Of a DNA stretch of 64,000 nt, positions 32,841 through 40,832 are shown one piece after another. This DNA comes from Aquabacterium sp029268225 (GTDB lineage: Bacteria > Pseudomonadota > Gammaproteobacteria > Burkholderiales > Burkholderiaceae_C), in the NCBI RefSeq assembly GCF_037482285.1, contig NZ_JBBEYB010000003.1, positions 242,063-306,062 of the forward strand, given 5' to 3'. A program made the position numbers and the translations under genes. The stretch's first letter is position 1. Every line of letters starts with the position of its first letter. Below the pieces are notes generated by a model. That model ran no database searches, was not told the origin of the DNA, and worked only from the letters and a program-made list of their open reading frames with translations.

Positions 32841-35516
32841 TCAGACCCCCAGCAGCAGTTTCAAGCCGTCAGCATTCACGCGCACCTGGATGGCTTGCAG
32901 GATCTCCCACATGAAAGCCTCCAGATGCGGCTTGAGGCCGGCACCGTCGATCTTGATCAAACCGTCACCCTTGAGCAGTGCGTCGGTCTGGGCATTCATG
33001 GACTTGATTTGCGCCTCTGTCATCCGCTCCTGCAAGGCGAATTGCTTCTCGCGGTAAGCGTTTTCGCGCTCCATCTGATCCTCGATCTTGTCGATGGCGC
33101 TCCAACTCAGCTTGTCGTAATCGCCATAGCTCTTGAACAGCGTGCTCAGCACATTGCCAGTGCTGGTGATGCCGGTGTTCAGTGACTCAAAGGCAGCAAC
33201 GGCTTTCTTGGTCTCTGCCTCTATGTTGGCCACCATCAGCGAGGTCTGCTGCTTGATCAGCTCCATGGACTTCTGGAAGTCCATCTTCGCCAGTTCCTCA
33301 GCCCATTTGCGCTGCGCTTCTTTGGCCTTCTCTGTCTCGGCTGCCACCTTGCCAACGGCTGACGCGGCGTTGCCGGTCTTCTGTCCGAACTCGTCAATGC
33401 CCACCTTCACCCGCACCAACTCTTCGCGGTAGCCGGTGATCTTTCCGGTAGCCGCGTCGAAGACGGGGACGATCTTCTTGATGTTCTCGTAAATTTCAGT
33501 CTGAGCGCCCCCAAGCCCGGCCATGCCTTTTGCGGCCTTCTCCGCAGCAATCGACTGAGCCAGCATGGCGTTGTTCGCAGCTTCAAACGGATTGGCAGCG
33601 CCCTTGGCTGCCTCGGCTGCCTTCTTTATCGCTTCGGCGTTCTTGCCGTTTGCGCCGCTCGCTGCATCGACCTTCTGACCAGCCGCGGCGACCGTGTTGC
33701 CGAACAACTCCGCCTCCTTGGAGCCGTTCACCAGGTCATAGATCCAACTCCCGAGCGTGGTCTTGCTGCCGGTGAGCTTGCTGACCAAGTTGTCAATCGG
33801 CTCGACCAGTACCGTGCCGACCGCATATCCGGCCGCGCCCGCCGCGCCGATCAGCCCGGCCTTACCGAGCATGGTGAGCAGTCCCGAGCTGCCAGCGAGC
33901 GCGTCCGCTGCCGTCTTGAGCGATCCGGCGAGACTGGTCAACTGGTTGGCGGCCAGCACAGCAATCAGGGCTTGCAGTGCAGGGAGCAGCATGTTCGCTT
34001 GCGTCGCGATCCCAGCAAGATTCCCGGCCAATTCACCCCACCCGCCGCTGCTTGAGGCGACCTCGGTACCCATGCTCACGAGCAGATCGAACAGGGGCTC
34101 AAATGCCTCGATCACGCCGGCCGTGAACTTGCTCAGACCCAGGAATGCAGCGCCAGCCAGCTCGATGCCCTTGGTCAGTCCATCAACTGTGCTCAAGTCG
34201 ATGTCGTCAAACAGTCGGCTGAACGCTCCTGCCACGGCATCCACGCCTCTGGTGAAGCCGCTCAAGTCTGCATTTGCCAGCGCAGCGGGGAGGTTCTGCG
34301 CGACCTTTTCAACGATGGCTTGCACCGTCGCCATCTTCGATTCGACAAAATCGACCAGGGTAGAGAGTGATCCCTCCTGCACACTGGCGCCGAGCGCCTG
34401 AAAGACCTTGGCGATGGCCTCAGCGAGACCGCCGAACTCATCCAGCAGCGGCTGGCCAATGCTCACAGCCAGTGCATTGAAGGCAGACGCGATCTTCTGC
34501 CCGGACACGTCCAGGCTGCCAGTGATCTTCTTGAATGCCTCATCCGTGGCGCCGGCCACGTTGCCCATGGCCGCCAAGGTGTCGCGGAACTTCTCAGCCT
34601 GAGGGCCAGCCAGCGTCGCCGCTGCGGTGAAGCCGCCGATGTCACCGAACAGCACCTTCATCTGGTCGGCGCTGCCGCCCGTCTTGTCGGCAACCTGTTG
34701 CAGCAGGCCGGCCAGGCCGTTGGCCTTCAGCCCTGCCGCGTTGAACTCAATGCCAAGCTCTGCCGCCAGATCACGCGCCTGACCGGACGGGCTGATGATG
34801 TTGGAGATCGCGCCGCGCAGGTACTCGATGGACTCGGCCGGCTTGATACCCGAAGCCGTCAGCGTGGCAATGGCCGCGCCCACCTCTTCAAGCGACACGC
34901 CACTGATCTTGGCAATAGGGGCGACCTTGGCGAAGCTGGCCGCCAGGTCATTCATCCCGATGTCGCCCTCGTCGATGATCTTGAAGAACAGGTCCGAAAC
35001 CTTGCCGGCCTCATCGATCGACATGCCGTAGCTGTTCAGCGTCGAGACAAGCACCTTAGTCGTGCCGTCCAGGTCTGAGCGTGTGGCCACGGCCAACTTC
35101 TCAGCCGTCGAGATCAGAGACAGCGATTCAGACCAATCCACCCCAGAGCCGATGGCGTTGCCCAGCGCGTTGGTGATGTTCTCCAGCGGCTGCGTGCTGG
35201 TGCTCGCGTAATCGAGGATCGCCTTCTTGAAGCCGTCGAGGTCTTCAGCCGACGCATCGATGATGGTGGAGATCTGGCGGAACGCCGAGTCGAAGTCAGC
35301 GGCAGACCTTACCGAGAACGCCACGACAGCGGCACCAGCGGCCAGCAATCCGGCCTCCAGCTTGAGTGCGCCCACCGTGAAATCCGAGATGGGCTGCGTG
35401 ACGCTCTTGATGGACGAGCTGAACTTCTCGGCGTTGTTGAGCGCGGCCTGGGTCGCGGCGCCCGTCTTATCGACGCCTTGGAAAATCAGTTCGATTGTTT
35501 TTTGAGCGTCGGCCAC
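32841..35516 (-). CDS. Phage tail tape measure protein (TP901 family core)
   Basis: An 891-residue protein that in tailed phages sets tail length inside the tube. The TP901 core spans about 50-360 (FDSAFRQISTIIDASAEDL, GVSLEEVGAAIATLTASGIK, DQMKVLFGDIGGFTAAATLA). It is followed by Ala/Gly-rich hydrophobic helices (about 490-600) and a charged helical C-terminus with KAKEAQRKWAEELAKMDFQK-like repeats (position about 770). The start is GTG 35516, supported by CAGGAGA 6 bases upstream; the longer ATG frame to 35600 has no such site. No tail tube, sheath or chaperone gene is adjacent. Confidence 0.93.
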   Translation of the reverse strand: MADAQKTIELIFQGVDKTGAATQAALNNAEKFSSSIKSVTQPISDFTVGALKLEAGLLAAGAAVVAFSVRSAADFDSAFRQISTIIDASAEDLDGFKKAILDYASTSTQPLENITNALGNAIGSGVDWSESLSLISTAEKLAVATRSDLDGTTKVLVSTLNSYGMSIDEAGKVSDLFFKIIDEGDIGMNDLAASFAKVAPIAKISGVSLEEVGAAIATLTASGIKPAESIEYLRGAISNIISPSGQARDLAAELGIEFNAAGLKANGLAGLLQQVADKTGGSADQMKVLFGDIGGFTAAATLAGPQAEKFRDTLAAMGNVAGATDEAFKKITGSLDVSGQKIASAFNALAVSIGQPLLDEFGGLAEAIAKVFQALGASVQEGSLSTLVDFVESKMATVQAIVEKVAQNLPAALANADLSGFTRGVDAVAGAFSRLFDDIDLSTVDGLTKGIELAGAAFLGLSKFTAGVIEAFEPLFDLLVSMGTEVASSSGGWGELAGNLAGIATQANMLLPALQALIAVLAANQLTSLAGSLKTAADALAGSSGLLTMLGKAGLIGAAGAAGYAVGTVLVEPIDNLVSKLTGSKTTLGSWIYDLVNGSKEAELFGNTVAAAGQKVDAASGANGKNAEAIKKAAEAAKGAANPFEAANNAMLAQSIAAEKAAKGMAGLGGAQTEIYENIKKIVPVFDAATGKITGYREELVRVKVGIDEFGQKTGNAASAVGKVAAETEKAKEAQRKWAEELAKMDFQKSMELIKQQTSLMVANIEAETKKAVAAFESLNTGITSTGNVLSTLFKSYGDYDKLSWSAIDKIEDQMERENAYREKQFALQERMTEAQIKSMNAQTDALLKGDGLIKIDGAGLKPHLEAFMWEILQAIQVRVNADGLKLLLGV

Positions 35517-35636
35517 GGTGTCTCCTGGTAATTGCGACGAAGGTGACTGACTCGCAGCGCCAAAGGAGGCAGACGCGTCCGTTGTCAGTCTGCTGCGCAT
35601 CAGCCGCGGCGCAGCACGGTGCCGGTTAAGGCTTCT

Positions 35637-36266
35637 CTACTCTTGCTTGGGTGCGATTTCGGCGATCAAGCCACGCACCTCAGCCGTCAATGGATGCAGC
35701 CTTTCTGGCAGCTTGTCGGCGTGAGCCTCGACCCTCTGCACATGCGCCATTGCGGTCAGAACCTCGTGCAGTGCGGCGTGAATGGCCGCCAGGTCTTCAC
35801 GGGAGAGTGAGCCTTTTGGTGCGCCTGCGAAATGCCTCTCCATTACCGCACCGATAACGTCACCGCTCTTGGCGACTGAATCGCTCAGCCCGTTGATGGT
35901 CCGTGCGTTCAGTTGAACCAGCTCGCACATCCGGCCAACCGTGGCGAAGACCTCAGCACTTACGCCAAGGCTGTTCACCAGGTCGACGGCGTTGCTCAGA
36001 TGTTTGTGCGCCTGCCTCATCTCGTTCAGGGCATCGTGAACAATCGCAGCCTCGGCCAGTGACTCAAACGGCTCGTAACGCGCCGGAAAGTTGGTTTTGA
36101 CGATGTTGAAGATGACCTCACCGGTTCTCGCGGCGTTCGCTGCCAGCTTCGCCAGGACCTTGGCATTTCGTTGCGCATTGTTTCGCTGCGCCCTTTGATC
36201 CGGCGCAGCCCCGAGGGCCTTGGCGATCTCGGGCGTTAGGTCTGAAACCAGATCATCGAGGTCCAT
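35637..36266 (-). CDS. Hypothetical helical protein between capsid and tape measure genes
   Basis: A 209-residue, predominantly helical protein without a recognised family (DLDDLVSDLTPEIAKALGAA..., NARTINGLSDSVAKSGDVIG). The ATG at 36266 overlaps the capsid stop as TGATG, so it is translated with the capsid gene. Its position after the major capsid gene is where head decoration, head-tail connector or scaffold-like proteins are often found. No motif decides between these. Confidence 0.75.
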   Translation of the reverse strand: MDLDDLVSDLTPEIAKALGAAPDQRAQRNNAQRNAKVLAKLAANAARTGEVIFNIVKTNFPARYEPFESLAEAAIVHDALNEMRQAHKHLSNAVDLVNSLGVSAEVFATVGRMCELVQLNARTINGLSDSVAKSGDVIGAVMERHFAGAPKGSLSREDLAAIHAALHEVLTAMAHVQRVEAHADKLPERLHPLTAEVRGLIAEIAPKQE

Positions 36267-37300
36267 CACAGACCCCCACGGATGATCCCGTCGCGCCGGA
36301 CGACTGCGGCGCCAAGGTCTGCGATCACTCGGACGGCAGTGCCATCAAAGCCAAAGGGGCGCTTGGCGCCTTCCACCCGTACTGCTGAGTTGGTGCCTTG
36401 GAGCCGCGTTGTCACGATCGTGGGGTGCGCCTCGGGGTTGGAGGTGAGGTACCAGCGACCTTCGGGCAGGCCGGTCAATACCGTCACGCGGATGTTGACA
36501 CCGGTGTCTTGAACCAGCCGCAGGGCTTGGAACTCCAGATCTGCCGCAACAATCAAATGCTCGGCCCGCAGACCTGCAGGATGGCCAGAAGGCGTCAGTT
36601 GCATGCGCAGGTAGGACATGCCAACGGCCAAGCTGGCATCGTTCAGCGCCGACGCAACCACGTTTTTGTAACCAGCATCAAACACCGGGTTTCCATCGTC
36701 CAGAACGGCCGGGTTCTCCAGAGCCTCAGCGACAAGCCGCGCCTCGACACGGGCAGCACTTGCGCCGATGTCAGAGAAGACTTGCTTGATCGCGCCGAAT
36801 TGGTCGTTCATGATCGCCTGACGGCTGACACAGATGGCGCGCGCATAGGTGCTGAGCTTCAGCAGAACAGAGCCGGCAACCAGTCGGGCGTATCCATATG
36901 TGATTTCACCGCCTTCGCCTGCGAGCTCCAACTCAAGGTCAGTGCCAACACCAGGCCAGCCGGTTGGCCGGAAGTCGCGCAGCTCGATGGACTTGGCGAA
37001 TCGCTTGTGCTCGGACGCCTCGGAGTAGCTGTGGAAGGCCACGCCGCTGATGCCGTCGGCAAGGATTCGGCTGAAGTCAGCCGTTGCCATGCCGCGCGCC
37101 ATCACAGCACGGTCAATCTCCCACTCTTGCGGCACCCGCTGCTGATAGCCCAGGGCATAGGCCACGGAAGCCATACCAAGCTCAGAGGCAAGCGGGTGAG
37201 GGTGCTGAACGTTCACTCCGAGGTTCAGCTTGATCGCGTCACTTGCGGCGGCGACGATCTCGCCCGGGTTGAATTTCGGTGTGCTGGAGGTGATGAGCAT
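36266..37300 (-). CDS. Major capsid protein, HK97-fold, Mu gpT-like
   Basis: A protein of about 344 residues matching the layout of Mu-type major head subunits and the capsid half of prohead protease/capsid fusions. It has ARGMATADFSRILADG, then a GGEITYGYARL segment, then VSRQAIMNDQFGAIKQVF (family pattern ITRQAIINDDLGAF), followed by ADLEFQALRLVQDTGVNIRV, RWYLTSNPEAHPTI and a C-terminus VIADLGAAVVRRDGIIRGG. There is no protease domain. The start may be ATG 37300 or TTG 37321. Recognition is by pattern memory, not by search. It is the first structural gene of the element. Confidence 0.8.
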   Translation of the reverse strand: MLITSSTPKFNPGEIVAAASDAIKLNLGVNVQHPHPLASELGMASVAYALGYQQRVPQEWEIDRAVMARGMATADFSRILADGISGVAFHSYSEASEHKRFAKSIELRDFRPTGWPGVGTDLELELAGEGGEITYGYARLVAGSVLLKLSTYARAICVSRQAIMNDQFGAIKQVFSDIGASAARVEARLVAEALENPAVLDDGNPVFDAGYKNVVASALNDASLAVGMSYLRMQLTPSGHPAGLRAEHLIVAADLEFQALRLVQDTGVNIRVTVLTGLPEGRWYLTSNPEAHPTIVTTRLQGTNSAVRVEGAKRPFGFDGTAVRVIADLGAAVVRRDGIIRGGL

Positions 37301-37362
37301 GGCATCGATCCAAAGTTTCAATGCACACAGAATCTCGCTTTTGTTCTCTTGAAACCCGGCAA

Positions 37363-37746
37363 TTACGAGAGAAGGGTGTAGAGGTACTTGTCACTGCTGG
37401 GCACCTTGCCTCCAGCCAGGCAAGCCTCATGAAGCAGTCTCTCGACCGGTGATAGCTCTTCCATGGCGCCGCGCCTGAGCCGTTGCAGCTTCCCGCCTGG
37501 TCGCTTGAAGTTCTCGATGGCCTTGGACAGGCGTACTGCCGTCACCCAGGTGGTGCAGCCGTCAGCGCCAAGAATTTCAGCGGCCGACCTCAGGCAGTCA
37601 TCGCGCTTCCTGGTGCGCATGGCCTTGCTGATCTCGCCGGACTGAATGCACTCCCAGAGTGCGGCCTTCACTCGGTCGTCATCCTTCGCGGCCTCCAGCA
37701 GCAGGTCGAGTGCGTTGACGGGTTTGCCGTTGATGTAGTGGGGCAT
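37363..37746 (-). CDS. Hypothetical protein upstream of the capsid gene
   Basis: A 127-residue basic protein, no family recognised (MPHYINGKPVNALDLLLEAA..., LSPVERLLHEACLAGGKVPS). The ATG at 37746 was chosen; the longer frame to 37824 overlaps the preceding gene heavily. It lies 10 bases after that gene's stop and 62 bases before the capsid ATG, so it is part of the same operon. Its role is unknown. Confidence 0.7.
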   Translation of the reverse strand: MPHYINGKPVNALDLLLEAAKDDDRVKAALWECIQSGEISKAMRTRKRDDCLRSAAEILGADGCTTWVTAVRLSKAIENFKRPGGKLQRLRRGAMEELSPVERLLHEACLAGGKVPSSDKYLYTLLS

Positions 37747-37756
37747 GGTTGGTCGC

Positions 37757-38176
37757 TCACATTGGGATGCACAACTGCCCGCCAGGCTCTTCGCGCCCCT
37801 CAACGGGCACCGCAGTTGGCTCAAGCAGGTCTTGGAGGTCTTTGACCACCTCGCGAAGGTTCTCCGTGATGGCTTCGCTCATGCAAAGCTCTGGGGCTAC
37901 CTCGATGTCTTGGTCCTTCAGGGCATAGTCGAGCAGGTCGCGCAGCTTGTCGCTTCGGGCCTCGATGCCTTTCAGCCTCTCAAGCAACCGGCCAAGGACC
38001 TTGATGGTCTTGTCGGGCACCGTGAACCCGATCATGGAGGCCAGCACCTGAACCTGAGCCGGGTGAAGGTCGATTGCCATAGGCCCATCGATGTCCGTGT
38101 CATCCTCAAGCCGAATCAGACCACTTGGCATCAGTTCCATGGTCACGGCAGGAAATATCTGTTTGGTGCTCTTCAT
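37757..38176 (-). CDS. Hypothetical protein, first gene after the nested inverted repeat
   Basis: A 139-residue protein with no recognised family (MKSTKQIFPAVTMELMPSGL..., EITENLR-type helices toward the C-terminus). It has a short beta-like N-terminal part and an acidic helical C-terminal half. It is the first gene of the structural operon and begins about 50 bases from the iteron-like inverted repeat at 38227-38349, so its promoter probably lies in or next to that repeat. Confidence 0.7.
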   Translation of the reverse strand: MKSTKQIFPAVTMELMPSGLIRLEDDTDIDGPMAIDLHPAQVQVLASMIGFTVPDKTIKVLGRLLERLKGIEARSDKLRDLLDYALKDQDIEVAPELCMSEAITENLREVVKDLQDLLEPTAVPVEGREEPGGQLCIPM

Positions 38177-38226
38177 TGGTCACACTCACTCGCTGCATGC
38201 GTAGGAGATGGCTTCTCTAGAAAGGT

Positions 38227-38349
38227 GTCCACGTGTGGAACATTGAGACGGGCTGTTTTGGCTCCTACAAGTCCACCTGTGAAACAACATTGGCATGTAG
38301 CTGTTTCAGCAGTGGACTTGTGGAACGTCGCAATGTTCCAGAGGTGGAC
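38227..38349. repeat. Nested inverted repeat of four GTCCAC-N3-TGRAACA units
   Basis: Four copies of a 15-19 base unit occur: 38227-38245 and 38271-38288 on the plus strand, 38301-38317 and 38331-38349 on the minus strand. The outer pair extends to 24 bases (38227-38250 against 38326-38349, 21 matching). The inner pair includes ACAAGTCCAC/GTGGACTTGT. It lies between the regulatory genes and the structural operon and includes the 3' end of the winged-helix gene. It could be an origin, an operator or a packaging site. Confidence 0.7.
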
Positions 38350-38827
38350 AAAGGGGCGCGTTTTTTGCAGGCACGCTCCCACCTGTCTGCGACGGCTTGT
38401 CGGGCTTCTTTTTGACCGTCTTTTGCACTAGCGGATTGCGCGTCAGGTAAGCCTTCGGTACGAAGCCATCCAGCGCACCCGGATCGAACTTTTTGGACAC
38501 GTCCAGAGGAAACCAGGTCAGCGCCAGCAACTCGCATGTACTCGGAAACTGTCCGATCCTGGTCACATAGATGAAGCCCGCGTCGATCAGCTCCTGCTTG
38601 CAGCGCCAAAGGGTTGTCCGCGACCGCCAGCCCCTCTTGCTGACCACCGACCACGCAAGCGTCAAGTCGCCGTTGTTGTCGCCACGGAATTGACTAACCA
38701 ACTCCAACAAGAGCTTGCAGGCGTGGGGGCTGAGGTCAGTGAAAGCCTTGGACTCAAAGACGCTGCGAAGGATGCCAACAAACGGCTCGTGGTACTTGGT
38801 GCCCCTGTGTCGATTGTTGCTAGCCAT
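38306..38827 (-). CDS. Winged-helix DNA-binding protein (replication or regulation)
   Basis: A 173-residue protein common in phages and islands. The core LSPHACKLLLELVSQFRGDN, then LAWSVVSKRGWRSRTTLWRC, KQELIDAGFIYVTRIGQFPS and ALTWFPLD form a winged-helix domain of the type found in replication initiators and phage regulators. A Lys-rich, Pro-rich tail follows, and its last residues are encoded inside the nested inverted repeat. It overlaps the upstream gene by 8 bases. It is a candidate binder of the nearby repeat, by position only. Confidence 0.7.
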   Translation of the reverse strand: MASNNRHRGTKYHEPFVGILRSVFESKAFTDLSPHACKLLLELVSQFRGDNNGDLTLAWSVVSKRGWRSRTTLWRCKQELIDAGFIYVTRIGQFPSTCELLALTWFPLDVSKKFDPGALDGFVPKAYLTRNPLVQKTVKKKPDKPSQTGGSVPAKNAPLCPPLEHCDVPQVHC

Positions 38828-39167
38828 TGCGCCCCCTCGCCTGTCCTGGATCGCTATTCAGCGTGTACAGGGCGCAGCGAGGGTGCAGGTAGCCGTCCCG
38901 ATCCACCACCGTGACAAGCGATGTGGTGATGCTGAAGCCGAACTTGTCGCGCAGCTCCTTGATGCGTGCCGGGGCCTGGTAAATGCCGAGCCGGCGCAGG
39001 TCATAGGAGGACTGAGGGCGCAGCTTCAACGCTTCAATGATGCGTTCGCGCTGGGCTTCCTTCGCGGTGCTCTTTAGGCTAGACTGGCTGAGCGTTCTGT
39101 TCTTTCCAAGGCCTCCAACCGCTCCAACGGTCGGGGCCTTTCGTTTTTTCAGGCTTGGGTTTTTCAC
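38820..39167 (-). CDS. Phage-type helix-turn-helix protein
   Basis: A 115-residue protein. The C-terminal half (IIEALKLRPQSSYDLRRLGI, YQAPARIKELRDKFGFSITT, LHPRCALYTL) is the short winged helix typical of phage-encoded HTH proteins in Burkholderiales. The N-terminus is basic (KKRKAPTVG). The GTG start at 39167 overlaps the previous gene's stop as GTGA. Confidence 0.72.
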   Translation of the reverse strand: MKNPSLKKRKAPTVGAVGGLGKNRTLSQSSLKSTAKEAQRERIIEALKLRPQSSYDLRRLGIYQAPARIKELRDKFGFSITTSLVTVVDRDGYLHPRCALYTLNSDPGQARGRNG

Positions 39168-39427
39168 AGCAGCGCCTCCTTGCCGAGGCTTTGCCGCTCT
39201 CTTGTGATGCTCTCCAGGTAGCGCGAGACAGCGCTTCGCGGATACAGGTAGCGATTGCCCAACAGGATGTAGGCAGGGCCAGTCCCGCGTTTACGCCACG
39301 ACTCGACGGTTAACGCAGTGACCTTGGCCAAAAGCATCAGGTCGGTTTCTGTGATGCAGTCGAATCGCTCAGCGAGCGAGCGAAGGCGGTCCAGTTGGTT
39401 CTCGTTTGCAGCTTGGGGGGTATCCAT
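39164..39427 (-). CDS. AlpA/excisionase-like helix-turn-helix protein
   Basis: An 87-residue protein with a MerR-like helix-turn-helix: ITETDLMLLAKVTALTVESW followed by RKRGTGPAYILLGNRYLYPR. This layout is used by AlpA and Xis proteins, which control integrase expression or excision. It is the first gene of its cluster, downstream of the inverted repeats at 39437-39538. Confidence 0.7.
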   Translation of the reverse strand: MDTPQAANENQLDRLRSLAERFDCITETDLMLLAKVTALTVESWRKRGTGPAYILLGNRYLYPRSAVSRYLESITRERQSLGKEALL

Positions 39428-39436
39428 CGTCCACTC

Positions 39437-39538
39437 CGATAAGGCGTAACGCCTTGGTTATCGATGTGGCAATGGTTTATTTTTCGCGTCACATGAAGTG
39501 ACGGATAGCCAAACGAAAAATAGCCTGGCTATCCGTCA
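39437..39538. promoter_or_regulatory. Inverted repeats between two regulatory gene groups
   Basis: A palindromic stretch near 39437-39461 (core AAGGCGTAACGCCTT flanked by GATA/TATC) precedes the AlpA-like gene. A second repeat, TGACGGATAGCCA (39499-39511) / TGGCTATCCGTCA (39526-39538), has a 14-base AT-rich centre and takes in the stop codon of the next gene. They may be operators, an origin-like AT-rich element or a terminator. Confidence 0.55.
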
Positions 39539-40084
39539 TTTGTCATCTGCCCGGACCTCCTTGATCCACTCTGTCAATACAGTCTCAGATGGCGTGTCAA
39601 GTTCCGCCTCCATGATGATTCGCTTGGCAATCGCTCTGACACGCCTCTGCTGGGATGCCCCAAGGATGGCGTGAGCAAGCCTTACAGCAGACTTCTGCAG
39701 CGGCATGGCTTTGCTGTTTGGTGGCCTTGTGCCTTCCAAGCGGTTGATTGCCACGTCTACGCGAACCTTGGCGCCTGCGGCATGTTCTCTCGCGCCTTCG
39801 ATCTCGTCCTCGATGTCTGAGTAGAGCTCAAGTCGGGAGTGTGCGAAATGCTCGCTGAGCCTGTTCAGCCTCTCGATGATTGGCCCGAGCTTCTCTGAAA
39901 TGCTGCGGATTTCGTCCACCAAGCTGGCGTAGTCATAGAGCCCAGCATCACGCAGGCCAGCGGCCTCGATGTCCTCGTGAGTTGGGCGGACGAGGCCAAG
40001 CCTCACGTCGAGCACGGCCTTCTCGCGCAGATACTTGGCGCAGTCCCTGATCTCCCGGGTGAGCTCTTCCTCTGTCAGCTTCAT
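39536..40084 (-). CDS. Hypothetical coiled-coil protein
   Basis: A 182-residue protein, mostly helical with heptad-like stretches (LVDEIRSISEKLGPIIERLN, EIEGAREHAAGAKVRVDVAI). No family is recognised. It overlaps the Mor-like gene as ATGA, so the two are co-translated, and it ends inside an inverted repeat. Confidence 0.7.
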   Translation of the reverse strand: MKLTEEELTREIRDCAKYLREKAVLDVRLGLVRPTHEDIEAAGLRDAGLYDYASLVDEIRSISEKLGPIIERLNRLSEHFAHSRLELYSDIEDEIEGAREHAAGAKVRVDVAINRLEGTRPPNSKAMPLQKSAVRLAHAILGASQQRRVRAIAKRIIMEAELDTPSETVLTEWIKEVRADDK

Positions 40085-40425
40085 GGCCTCGATCCAAGAC
40101 GCTGTTTGCGGTCCTCTGCCAAGATGCAGTAGAAGAGTCGCCGGGAGATATTGAACTCCCGCATCACCTGCTCTCGATTGTTGCCGTTGAAAGCCTTGAG
40201 CACCGCCGCATTTCGCGCCTCGCGCGCTTCACGGTCAGCCATCTTCGGGACGTACCGGCCGCCTATTCGATGGCGCAGCTTCTCGGCCACCATCACCGCC
40301 AAGTCGCGCAGCTCCTGCTGGCTCAAGGGGCGCCCGAATATCGCTGGCTGCTCTCTGTGCGCCTCACGTAAAGCGCATTCGACATCAAGCCGTAACGAGT
40401 AGCTTTCTTCGTTTAGTTGATGCAT
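40081..40425 (-). CDS. Mor/C-family transcription activator-like protein
   Basis: A 114-residue protein resembling Mu Mor, which activates middle transcription by binding DNA and RNA polymerase. It shows IGGRYVPK, then AVLKAFNGNNREQVMREFNI and SRRLFYCILAED, the Mor beta-strand linker and helix-turn-helix. GGGAGG precedes the ATG at 40425. No Mu transposase is present; integration is by the tyrosine recombinase. Confidence 0.75.
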   Translation of the reverse strand: MHQLNEESYSLRLDVECALREAHREQPAIFGRPLSQQELRDLAVMVAEKLRHRIGGRYVPKMADREAREARNAAVLKAFNGNNREQVMREFNISRRLFYCILAEDRKQRLGSRP

Positions 40426-40452
40426 TGCCCCTCCCTGGTGACGGTTCGTGCT

Positions 40453-40788
40453 TCAACCGTGCACGGTTCGTGCCTTGTTGTACGCCAGCCAGGTGAACTT
40501 CGAATTGATGTCGTCCAACTCTTCGGCCACATAGGCGAGGACCTCGCCAGCACTATCTTCGCGGTCCTCCCATGAATGGATGGCACGTACCTTGGTGCCG
40601 AGGAGCTCCTTTGCCTCGGGTTCGACGCTCAGCGCATCCTTTATGCCTTGCAGCACCCGCGTGCTCTCAGAGGCCCGGGCGGCCAGCTTCACAATCTCCT
40701 GCAGATAGAACATCTTGAGGGAGAGTCTGTCCACCTCGGCGTTGTGGTTGCTGGCGTCCAGAGTGTCTTTACAATTCAAAGTAGCCAT
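40453..40788 (-). CDS. Hypothetical protein next to the integrase
   Basis: A 111-residue acidic helical protein, no family recognised (YLQEIVKLAARASESTRVLQ, GEVLAYVAEELDDINSKFTW). A near-perfect binding site, TAGGAGGTG, precedes the ATG at 40788, so high expression is likely. It lies 44 bases after the integrase stop on the same strand. Confidence 0.72.
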   Translation of the reverse strand: MATLNCKDTLDASNHNAEVDRLSLKMFYLQEIVKLAARASESTRVLQGIKDALSVEPEAKELLGTKVRAIHSWEDREDSAGEVLAYVAEELDDINSKFTWLAYNKARTVHG

Positions 40789-40832
40789 GTCGCACCTCCT
40801 ATGTGCTGTGTGGTCAGGGGGCGTTGGTGCTG

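Noticed and set aside
35591..35616. Terminator between the capsid-side genes and the tape measure gene
   Set aside because: TGCTGCGC/GCGCAGCA can pair, but no T-run follows on the minus strand, so termination is not supported.
36266..37300. Encapsulin nanocompartment gene
   Set aside because: The sequence pattern fits Mu-type capsid proteins better, and there is no typical cargo enzyme gene beside it. It is kept only as an alternative.
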